The position numbers and the translations under genes are program-made. This document shows positions 25,601 through 37,742 of a DNA stretch of 64,000 nucleotides, in pieces. The number at the start of each line of letters is the position of its first letter. Position 1 is the stretch's first letter. The notes beneath the pieces were generated by a model. It was not told where the DNA came from. It saw only the letters and a program-made list of their open reading frames with translations, and did not search any database. This DNA is from Siniperca chuatsi (lineage: Eukaryota > Chordata > Actinopteri > Centrarchiformes > Sinipercidae). Where the stretch lies: contig NC_058046.1 of the NCBI RefSeq assembly GCF_020085105.1, positions 17,260,675 through 17,324,674 on the forward strand. Reading direction: 5' to 3'.

Positions 25601-28600
25601 AATCACTTAATAATCTAAACTATAGGAAAATTACTTATTGTAACAGTAATCTGTGGAATTTCTTTATGGATCACAGATGTTGACAAACCAGTCAGCAGTG
25701 TCCTCCCACCCCAGTGAGTCAGTGGGCAGTTACTGATGCAGGCAGAGGGGAATTTAGTTTTCAAGCCTGGACAGGAAACGTGCTCATTGCACCATACAAA
25801 CACCCAAGTGTCCCCCATACACTAGCGGGAAGCTGAGCTTGAGTACACACCATTATCAGTTCTACTGTTGCTCTGCAGAGATGCAAAACAGCAAATTTCA
25901 CCAATGGAAAACTCCTACATTTACTGAAAAGAAGCAACACCAAGAGGGGTGAAGACAAGAAACTTTGAAAAACTCTGGGATATAGACTGGAGAGTGATAT
26001 GGCCTACCTTGTGCAAGGATTACTCATTTGTTTGATGGCAGTGCAGACCATTCAGCAAGATGGTAAGTATTAAAATACTATAACAGTTTACCTAAAGAAT
26101 AACTGAAATATTAAGCCAAGGTGCAAAATGAGATATTTACACTCTGACTTTTGGTACACAACAACTGGTTAAGGGCTCATTTCCCAAATCAACGTTACAA
26201 AACACAGGTTTGACTATTTTAGTACATCTGTAAATACAATACAAAATCCCCAAATTAAAAATATTGCAATATATATTTAATTATTCATAATTTTAATGAC
26301 AGAAGTGACTTGGGGTTTTTTTTGCAAAAAACAAGAGATATAACTAGAAAGTCTTAAAATGAACACTGACATGACAACAGAACCATAGATAACAACAAAG
26401 AGCGTGACTAACTTCATTTTCTGTTTTTTTTATGTAGTTTTATTATAAAACTAAAGTTCCTTTAAAGCCCTAACCATTGTTTTCTACCCATTTATAGGAA
26501 ATAGAACCAGGACCAAAACCAATATTTCACCTGGTTTGATACCAAAAACCTTCAAGGGGAAGATGTACAAACTTAATCACACAACCCAGCTGCCGGCCCT
26601 GCTCTATCCCAGCACAAACCCTTGGCTGTATGTGAACTCTGAGGACCCAGTGACCGCCTATACCACAGGGGTCCTCAGCACCTGTGTCATACCTTTATCA
26701 TACATCCTGGCCATGCTTGTGGGTATCCCCTCCAACACCTACATTCTGGCCTTCCTCAGACTCAGAGCAAAGTCCTTCTCTACAGTAGTTCTTTACCTGA
26801 ATCTTGCCTTGTCGGACCTGCTGCTCCTGCTTTCACTGGCACTGCGAGTTCACTACCACTTCAACGGAAATGACTGGATATTTGGGGAAATCTCCTGCCG
26901 GCTTATCACAGCTTTGTTTTATGGCAATGTTTACTGTTCAGCTCAAACTATAGCATGCATCAGTCTGAAGCGCTACCTGGCTGTGGTCAAACCATTTTTG
27001 TATAGAAGGCTGGCTAAGACAACGCTGGCAGTGTGGACATGCTTGGTTGTATGGTTCCTGTTTGGGGCTGCTGTTGTACCTGAGCTCCTAGTCAGGCAGA
27101 GCTACCAGATTACCCAGCTGGGAGTCACCACCTGCCATGATGTACTTCCCCTAGAAGAAAAATCCCATTCCCTGCTGGTGCCATACAGGCTGATGCTGGC
27201 TGGTCTGGGGTTCATCGTGCCCTTCCTGATTTGCATATATGCCCATGTGGCAGTGGTATACCACCTAGGACAATCTGGTTGTGACTGGAGACCATTTATC
27301 AGAGTCACCACTCTGGTTTTCGTCATCTTTGTGGTGTTTTTCTTGCCCAGCGGCATCCTGCATATCACCCACTACATCCGCCTGTTTTCAAATGGGGACG
27401 ACAGACTGTATGAATACTACAGAGTAGCGGTGTGTCTCTGCTGCTTCCACAGTTGTCTGGATCCCTTCCTGTGTATGCTCATTTCCAAGACAGCAGCATC
27501 TGAACTACAATTCATCTCCCTCCACGGGGTACCTCAGAGGCCGGACCATTGTTGGGAACCAGCAGGGAAGCACAAGCCCAGAAACAAAGATGTGAGTTAA
27601 GTTAAAAGTAGACACTGAATTTAACAGGGCAATACTGGAATCTGTGTTACGTCCAAAACAACACCAAGCTCTGCATCTTTAGGAATTTCAGGATCAGGAA
27701 AGGAACATTGAGACCATGAAACCTATACAAGCTTATGTCAACCCAGCAAAATCTCAGACTGAAACTGTTTGCTTGACACAGAATCAGAGTATGTTGATAA
27801 CTACAATCTTTCCTCTTTGCCTTGTAACAAGCAATTGCATACAAAAGAACATTATTTACATGAACATTTACTCTTGCCTTTTGAATTACATATATAATAT
27901 ATACACAAAAGTTCTTCAACATTAAGCAGTTCAAATCCGTAATGATGCAGTATTGCAAAATGGAGCCATGTCAGGGACGAGTGGCTGCTGTGCAAGTCCA
28001 ATAAAACAAATGATTAGAATGAGATAGAGTTATGATGTGCTTACAACACTGGTTTATTCGCCATTAAGAATTTTTTTCCCCCATATTTTGCACTTTGAGG
28101 ATGTGAAAGGTGCAAGGACATTTATTTACATAAATCCTATATTAATTAACTCAATTTAGGGTCACAATACCTGGCAGAGGAGTTGCTTGGTGTATTGTAG
28201 GACATCATGGTAGTGTTTGGCTGTGGCTGGGTTCACCCCAGTCAACTTGGCTGTAGGGAGGAGCAGGGCTGCAAGTGTCTGCTGATGATCACCTGAGTTG
28301 AGTGCCTCATTGATCTCAGCTATAGCTATGATGCCTGGAGGGAGAAGACAAGGACCATTTGTTACTCAATGTGAATGTCAATGTGTTTCATTTATTGTGT
28401 GTGTGTTTTGTTTTTTTTTCTTTAATTCTCAATGTAGGATCACACCTAAAATAAAGCCTTTTTTCAAGGTTTGAAACTGCTGGCTAAAAAGTCCTTAAAT
28501 ATCCACAAGCTACACAACGTAAAACATAACCAGAAATGTGCAAGACTTTCTTACGTTCATGCTCCTCGTGGACCTGAACATTGACTGTGTCAATGCATTT

Positions 28601-31600
28601 TTGAACATCATTCCAGGTGAGAAACTCTTGGCCCTTGGCAAGAGCCTCCCCTCGCTGTTTGATAAGAGTGTCAGCATACCTAAGGGAGAGTACCATGAAG
28701 AAGTTCAACAAAGTTTTATGACATTAAATGAACCACTACTCATCAGCCCACTCTAGTGTTAGCAAAGTAACAGTGGAGAGAGACATAGGGTGGAGTGCAG
28801 TGACATGCAACCTAAAGACATTATTTCTATAACTTTTTGATCAAATTCATTTCATGCTCCTAAAACCACCATAATTTAACTTCCATGAGCACCACAGCAA
28901 CAACAAAATAGTAATCATGAAAGAAGAGGATCACCACCAGCATCAAAAGACATGACAGCAGGGCGATTGGAGTCTGATGTTAGCTACAGAACTCCATTGG
29001 AGATGGTAGAGTCCAGTGTCTTGCTAAATTACACTTTAGTAGGTCAAATGCTTGCCAAAAGAGAAGCCTGAACCTACCATCACCAAGCTGCTGCCCAGTG
29101 GTATACATTTGGCTTAACAATTGGTGTTCCTAGCATTGTTTTATGCACTGCCACTGTTTGCTCCTCAGCAGGCCACAGCTATCTGTCCTGCAGCCATCTT
29201 ACCTGTTGAGATTGTCTTGGTCCATGTTGGTGAAGCCCAGAGGAGAGTCTGTTAGTTGCTCAATCACAGCCTGGGGGTCTTTGGTGTCCAGCACCTCGTT
29301 CAGCACTGCTACAGCTGACAGCATCTCCACAGCTACACTCAGCTCCTCATGGCTCAAGCCAGACTAATAAACATAAAAAAGGTCTGAATCACAAGCATGA
29401 AGTGACATTTAACTACGGTATATGTCTAGCACTGACCTCCCCTATACCTGTAAGCATATCTGTATCAGCATGTTAAAGAGTCAAAATTGCAAACATGATG
29501 TCTCACCCGCCCCCCTTGTAGCTGCAAACTGAAAAGCTCAGCCTGATAGAGGTTGGCAGCAGTTTGGTAGACAATTGGCAGTTGTGCCTCAGGGTTCATC
29601 AGCTCTTCCACCGTCTCCACTGCATTACCAAGACGAATAGCTGTATTGATCGCTGCAACTGCCTCGAGTTCTGGTCAAGAAAGTTATCACAGATAGTCAT
29701 GTCTTGCAAAGCCCAAATGTAATTTTGGAAAGGCATGTGTGTTATTAAAATTACATTTCTTTCTTGCCATACAATTACATGCTGAAATGCCTTTGGAAAA
29801 CCCATATTAAAGATTTATCATGAACTGTACTGCGTAATAGTAGATAGACTCTACATGTGTGCTTTGAGAAGCTTGCTTGCGGGTACATATGTGATTTTGA
29901 ATTGACCAGTAATTACTGTTAATAAACATCTATGGTAAGTAACAAAAAGGTGCTTACTTCGTTTCTCTCCCTCAGCAGAGTCATTACAAGAGCTGACAAC
30001 TCTCTGAATCTCCTCTTTGTCCACCATCTCGGCCCTCCCTCCATCCTGCAGCACAAAGATTAGAGTACACTAGAGAGATACCACTAAGATCCCATACTTA
30101 TTCAGCATGTTTTAATGCAGGGCCATGGAGGGCAAAGGGCCTGGCTGTGTCCTTTCCAACTTCTCTGAAGTTGTGATTAGGCTTTTTCTTTATAAACGAT
30201 GTCTTCACTGCCTGACTAGTGAAAGAAGCACAACAGTTACAGTCCTTCATGCGTGTCTACACTACATCTGTTACTGTGTGCTCACAGCAGTACTTAAAAG
30301 GAGTGAATTCCTATGTATTGTGGTTTGTAAGTTGCCAACACAGTCATTTTCAACTATGGCCCTCAGGACCCCCAAGCACTGCTTTCCCCCACCCCCATTC
30401 TAGCTATCTAATACAGGCATATTTATTGTATACTCTCAATAACTGCAAATAAATAAAATTAACTAACTACTTGGACAGAAAACCAGAGGTGCTCTGGGGC
30501 CTAAGGCCCTGATTTGGGAACAATTAAGCAAACAAGCTCTGACTCGGTATACCTTGGATTTATGTTGGCAGTAGGTGGTAAAATGTTCCAGGTACCAGCA
30601 ACAGTTTGACTCCTGAACACCCAGCAGGGCCAGAGCTTCAAGCTTAAGTGCAGCTAACAGAGCGGCCTCATCCTGGGTCGACACCGCATGATTCACCTGC
30701 ATTACTGCTGCCTGGACTGGAGACAGGAAAAACCAAGACAGACGTCATTAAGGGATAATGTAATGTCTTTCGGATAAGAGCCGAAACAAACCAATTTTAG
30801 AGAATTTAGTGTTTTTTTTAACTGCGCATTCTCTACTGTATATTCACAGATGTCCTGTGTTCACATGCGCCAACACTGTACAAGGATTTTTATTTCCATG
30901 CAAAAAGGAATGCATTCATGGTACTTGACAGGGTTTTGGGAAAAAGTACTATATAAGGGTCATGTGAGAGGGAAAATCCTTACTGTTGACAAAGTCAAGG
31001 GAGCCCTGGATCTCCTGCTGAGTCAGCAGCTCCTCATAAACATCTCTTTCTTCAGTAGCAACCGAGGAGCGCTAATTGAGGGAGACAAAGAAAAATACAC
31101 ATAGATAGATAGATGGATAGATGGATAGATAGATATCTCATCTCATGCAGCATATTTAATTTGTACTTAGTCACATAATTTTTCCCCCCCCATTCATACT
31201 GATCAGATCAGAATCAGAAATACTTTATTGATCCTCGTGGGGAAACTCTTTTGCTACAGTAGCTCACTATCACGTCAGTGCACACAGGAATAGAAGTACT
31301 AAGCAAAAAATATATAATACAGGTCAGAAAATAAATTAAGTACCAAGTGGGTATAAGTATAAAATAAAATAAGTGTGAAGTACAAAGTGGGTTTACCGGT
31401 TGATGATGATAATAATACGGTATAAGGTGAGACAGAGGATATTGCACAGCAGTAACAGAGGTATGAATAAATATCAATATCAATAAATAGGGAATTTTAA
31501 ACTGAAAAGAGTATATTGCACAGGAGTATTAACACAGCATATTGCACAATTATGTCAAGTATTGCAGAGATGTAATGATCAATGTCCAGTTTAATGACTT

Positions 31601-34600
31601 AGGGTCATACAGACTAACACTTAGAGGGAGGAGTTAAAGAGTTTGATGGCCACAGACAGGAATGACTTCCTGTGGCGCTCTGTGGTGCTTTTTGGGGGGA
31701 TGAGTCTTTCGCTGAAGGTACTGCTTTGTTTGACCAGCATGGAGTGGGTGGGAGACACTGTCCAAGATGGCATGTAGTTAGGCCAGCATCCTCCTCTCTG
31801 ACACCACCGCCAGAGAGTCCAGCTCCACCCCCACAATGTCACTGGCCTTACGGATCAGTTTGTTGAGTCTGTTGGCGTCTGCTACCTTCAACCTGCTGCC
31901 CCAGCATGCAACAGCATACAGGATAGCACTGGCCACCACAGACTCATAAAACATCTTCAGCATTGTCCGGCAGATGTTGAAGGACCTCAGCCTCCTCAGA
32001 AAATAGAGGCGGCTCTGGCCCTTCCTGTAAAGGGCTTGAGTGTTCTTAGCCCAGTCCAGTTTATTGTCCATGTGTCCTCCCAGGTACTTGTAATCCTCTA
32101 CAATGTCCACACTGACCCCCTGGGTCACTGGTGCCTTGGCCCTTCGTAGGTCTACAACCAGCTCCTTGACTTTGTCGCATTGAGCTGCAGATGGTTCTGC
32201 TCACACCATGAGACAAAAGTTCCCCACCACAGCCCTGTGCTCAGCCCTGTGCTCAGACTCATCACCACCGCTGAGAGTCATCAGAAAACTTCTGAAGGTG
32301 GCAGGAATCTGTGTGGGGTCTGTGGTGTAGATGGTGAAGAGGAAGGGGGAGAGGACAGTCCCGTGAGGGGCCCCAGTGTTGCTGACCACGCTGTCGCACA
32401 TGCTGTAGTCTGCCAGTCAGGTAGTCCACAATCCAGGACACGAGGGGGGCATCCACCTGCATCGCTGCCAGCTTCTCCCCCAGCAGGGCTGGCTGGATGG
32501 TGTTGAAAGCACTGGAGAAGTCAAAAAACATGATCCTCACCATGCTTGCCGGCTTGTCCAGGTGTGTGTGGATGCGGTTCAGCAGGAAGATGATGTGTCC
32601 TCAACTCCCAGCCGGGGCTGGTAGGCAAACTGAAGGGGGCCAGGAGGGGTCTGACCATGGTCCGCAGCTGTTCCAGCACTAGTCTCTCCAGGGTCTTCAT
32701 TATGTGGGAGGTCAGTGCCACCGGTCTGTAGTCCTTGAAGCCACTGGGACGCGGCGTCTTTGCCACAGGAACGAGGCAAGATGTCTTCCACAGAACAGGG
32801 ACCCTTTGAAGACTCAGGCTCAGGTTGAAGACATGTTGAAGGACTCCACATAGCTGGGGGGCACAGGCTTTTAGCACCCCGGGGCTAACTCCATCGGGGC
32901 CTGCAGCCTTGTTTGAGTGGAGTTTCATCAGCTGTCCTCTCACCTGGTCAGTAGTCAGGCACACAGCAGAGGTTACAGGCGGGGGAGGGGGAGTCATTAG
33001 TGCGAAGAGGGCCGTTAGCCTGATGGGGAGGGGGAGCAGAGTACTCAGAAGAGCTTGAGGGCCGACAGCAGCTGAGTTAGAGGGGGGATGAGCAGGAGCT
33101 GGTGTATCGAATCTGTTAAAGAACAGATTAAGTTCGTTGGCCCTGTCCAAGCTGCCTTCAACTCCTCTGCTGCCAGTCGGTCTGAAGCCTGTATGCATCC
33201 TTAACGTTAGCATACAGCAGGTCCAGTGTCCTCTCCTCTCTAGTAGGACAACTCACATACTGGGTGAAATTAGTCAGTGTTGTTGAAACACTGACATGGT
33301 TGAAGTCACCCGAGATTAATATGAGTGCACTCGGGTGTTGAGTCTGTAGTTGTGCTATGGCGGTGTGAATGGCGTTCAGAATCAGAATCAGAAATACTTT
33401 ATTGATCCCCGTAGGGAAACTCTTTGTTCCAGTAGCTCTTCTTTACGTCAGTGCACACAGGAGAAAACGATATTATACACTATAAACAGGTCAGAAATAA
33501 ATTAAGTAACATGTTGGTATAAGTATAAGATAAACTAAGTGTCGAGTACCAAGTGGGTTTACTGGTAGATGGTGAAGTACAGTATAAATACAATGTCACT
33601 AATTATGTAATAAATAATAGTAAAAGCGGAGGTGCATGTACTGTCGAGAGTAATTGAGGTATATCCGTAACAGTAATAAGAAAAACTAACAAGGAAAACT
33701 AATATTGCACTTGAGTAGTAAACAGAATATTGCACAATTATTATTAAGATGTAATGCTCAATGTCCAGTTTAGTGACCTAGGGTCAAACAGACTAATCCT
33801 TAGAGGAGGAGTTAAATAGTTTGATGGCCACAGGCAGGAATGACTTCCTGTGGCGCTCTGTGGTGCTCTTTGGTGGGATGAGTCTTCCGCTGAAGGTGCT
33901 CCTTTGTTTAGCCAGCACGTCATGGAGCGGGTGGGAGACACTGTCCAAGATGGCGTGTAGTTTGGCCAGCATCCTCCTCTCTGACACCACCGCCAGAGAG
34001 TCCAGCTCCACCCCACAATGTTACTGGCCTTACGGATCAGTTTGTTCAGTCTGTTTGCGTCCGCTACCTTTAACCTGCTGCCCCAGCATGCAACAGCATA
34101 CAGGATAGCACTGGCCACCACAGACTCATAGAACATCTTCAGCATTGTCCGGCAGATGTTGAAGGACCTCAGCCTCCTCAGAAAATAGAGGCGGCTCTGG
34201 CCCTTCCTGTAAACAGCCTGAGTGTTCTTGGTCCAGTCCAGTTTATTATCCAAGTGTACTCCCAGGTACTTGTAGTCCTCCACAATGTCCACACTGACCC
34301 CCTGGATGGAAACCGGGGTCACTGGTGCCTTGGCCCTCCGTAGATCCACAATCAGCTCCTTTGACTTTGTCGCATTGAGTTGCACGCCAATTAAGTTGTA
34401 TATGATGAAGTTGTATATTATATGTATCACATTTCAGCCATTAAGTGGAAATGGATGGTTCCTGTTTGTACAGTTTTTGTAAAGAGAATAGGAGGCGAGA
34501 TGCTGGATGGTGCGGAGGGTTTGTGTTTGGTGAAGTACAGCTGACACTGCAGCCACTGGAATGTGCTGGCAAGGTCTGTGAGTGAGTCAGTGTAGGCAAC

Positions 34601-37600
34601 CCCTTTCAGACCTCAGTGTGGATATCTCGTCATTTATTATAGTTGTCAGTACTAGACACTGCAGTCAGAAACACAGTTTCAGAGCAACAGTCATGTTTCC
34701 ATTTTTTGCTTTACTCAAATTTGGTCTCAATGTTTTATATTCCTTTATCTTGTATCTTCAGTTCAGTGATGCCACTTTCAGACTAACACAGAAGGTTAAA
34801 CATTTGTTGGTGGTCAACCTGAATAGCTCAATATCACACACGTTTATTAGTGATGGCTATTTCATTTAATGTTACTGTTGCTTAAATGTCATTTATGTAA
34901 TTGAATATCTGACTAGCCCAAAAACGAGTGAAATAGGGAGCAATAGAGATTGGTGAGTAGGCAAGCAAGAGAGAAACTAAACAGAGAGTTTAGTTGCAAA
35001 GACAGTGAAAGTCACAGAGAGGCTAATCAAGCATTCTACACAGGGAAAGCCAGTAATGAACCAAACATTATTATACAACTAACTTAAACATAACAAGGTC
35101 ATTGAAGTGTTTGTTAGGCTTCTCACCCTCCCTGAGGACTGATTCTGCTTACGAGCCTTGGCCTGGCTCAGTTTATCCTGGTAGTCTTGGGCCAGAGCTT
35201 CCTGGGTGTTCCTCAGCATTGCGTTAGGATTATTCAGGGCTCCCATTGTCACAGATGCCTGACCTCTGTCAACTGCCTCATTGATGGCAATCACAGCAGC
35301 ATGCACTAAAGACAACAGAGTGTGTGCGAACATTTTAGTGCTGGCTAAAATTTTCCGGAGTTTCTGTCAAAAACATCAATAGAGAATTAGTTTAAAGGTC
35401 AGAGGACTTACAGGCAGCTTCATCCACTGAGAGCTCATTGGCCAGGATTCCTCCAATCTTACTGAAAGCTGGCATTTGAATGCCATACTTCTCCAGCTCA
35501 CTCCTCATGTTACTGATCTCTTCCTCTGGAAGGCAGATACATACCGATTGTAGGGGAAATTGTGGTACAGAGTATAGCATAGTAAAGGCTAAAAACAGCT
35601 TCTCTCTGTTGCTTTGGCACAATCTTTGAATGGAAATCATGATTCTCAAAACACTTCAATTCTAAATCAATTGTTCAACAGTTTATGCATTTCTTGTTGC
35701 TTTTAAAGCACAAATATCTTCAAAATATCCAATGATGCAGAGTTAGCCTCTGCAATCAAAAAGGATTTAACTTTCTTTCTATTGATCTGTATAATGCTCA
35801 GAAGTGTTCATCAACATGCTCACTGTAAATCCTCACATGCAAAATAGTTGAGCCAACTGTAAAAAACCTTTCAAACATAAATGTTTCATAGGTTTCAGTA
35901 ATCTGGTGGTGTCATAAAAATAATTGATGAGAGGATTCTTCAAGTAGTAACATGTTCATCCTCAAATTTGAGTGCACCTTTTCACATCTTGTAAAATTTA
36001 GTGTGTAGGTGCAACTCCTCAGCTAACATTTCTCATACACAGTTACACCACAAGGGGCAAAACATAGCTACCACAGATTCTGGACATGAACCAGATAGAC
36101 ATCACAGAGATACAGCAGACCTGTCATACAGAAAGAAGTAGTAGACACGGAGAAAGAGGACAGACAGTAGCTCCCTGTTGCTGTGAGAACAGCATGGCAG
36201 AGGCATATAGGGGAGGGTTCCACCATGCACCATGTGTGTTGTAAATGCAAATATCTGATAAAATGGTGCTTTTCTGTAGTTTAATTTGCCTATTCTCTGT
36301 TATACATTACTGTTACATATATAGTATGCCTATACTTACTGTGAATAGGGAACATACCAGAAAAGTCAACAGACTGTTGAAATTGGTGTTTTTATGACAT
36401 GAGTTTATTCAGTTAACTGTAGAGGACATTTGACTTTACTATAGGGTTACTGTATGTAAGTCTCAATGAGAAACTGCATAAAGAAACAATCTTGCTGTCA
36501 TCTGTCATACTGGCACTGTTTCTTAGACTGTCTGACTTAATGATAAAGAGACATTTCATTTTGGTGGCAGTGATGGACTTGTAGATGAAGCTATTTACTT
36601 TTGACACATGAGTTAACTGTTGTGAATGATTGATGGCCTTCTGCAGGACAAATTAAATGTTGTGCATTTTTGAGGTCTAAAACTCCACAGGGAACCTTTA
36701 AGCAGTTAAGAAAAACTATAAAATACAGTAAACAGAGAACACTGACATTTTCCCCCCAAAGTTAAATTAAAGTTAGTTGAAAATGGAAAAAATATGAACT
36801 GTTCAGAAGTGAATATAAAAAATAAAAATAAAAAGAATAAATGTGAGTAAGCCCTGATGCATACTCAGGACAATCTAATGGTAGTTTGTGTGTCCTATTC
36901 GGTATTATTTGAATGACTGCAGGGGATATTTCAATGAACTGAAATGCTGGAAAATACAAAAATTACAGACAATATGTTTACACAAACCCTCATAAAACTT
37001 TACATGCTTGAGAACACATGATAACATTCTTTCATGTTTCTCAATTAACTCCCACACAAAGACAATTCTCATTAAATGAATACATGCAAAACTAGGTGTG
37101 TACATATCAGTATTTCAAAAAGCCCTAAGGCAACATGTATCCTCCATTTAAAAAATAATAATAATAATTGAATAATAACTTCATGGTTGCATTTACAGAT
37201 ATTTTATATAACTTTTCTGCTATACTTCAGTTTCTGGTTTACCTGTGAAGGCCACTTTCCCCAGCAGGTCCTGGATCTGTGGTGCAATGCCCAGTTTGTA
37301 CAAGTACAAGCTGAAATAAACCATATGGGGTGTAAGATTTACATACCAAAAGAATAAGGAAGCAATGAGAAGCTTGAAACATTCTGATATTCAACAGTCT
37401 GATATCATGAAACTGTAGTTTTAGACCTTTTTCCTTCATGATTGTGATTTCTCCTGATGGCCTTTAATGCATATGACACACTCACACCACAGGGGGGTAG
37501 TGTTGGCTCACACTACAACAAGCACTAGCTTACAGCAGCCAGCAGGCTCAGTGAATTCAACAAGCAGGTGGCTGGAAACTTCATAAAACTTTCATCTTCC

Positions 37601-37709
37601 CGCAGGTACCTGATAAGTGCTGATGAATTATAGATATTTAGGGCAGGTATGGCATCTGCACAACTCTGAATGGAGCAGTTGTAGTAGCTGGTTATTCTGA
37701 CCTTTGGTC

Positions 37710-37742
<33 letters not shown>

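Larger units (their letters stand above)
24489..28170. other. iqgap2 intron 15, host of f2rl2
   Basis: A 3.7-kb intron. f2rl2 (25999-27600, + strand) is nested in it, with its 3' processing site close to the right border. The left 1.4 kb holds the presumed f2rl2 promoter and no other recognised element, apart from a poly-A tract near 24860. Confidence 0.85.
31072..35126 (-). other. iqgap2 intron 8, LINE-filled
   Basis: A 4.1-kb intron, of which about 3.2 kb is two L2-type LINE copies. A short (GATA)/(GATG) run lies at 31104-31131. The remainder (34400-35126) shows nothing I recognise. Confidence 0.8.

Noticed and set aside
32521-33213. Reverse transcriptase frame considered as a possible host gene
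   Set aside because: Part of a 5'-truncated, frame-broken L2-type LINE with a LINE 3' tail; not a cellular gene.
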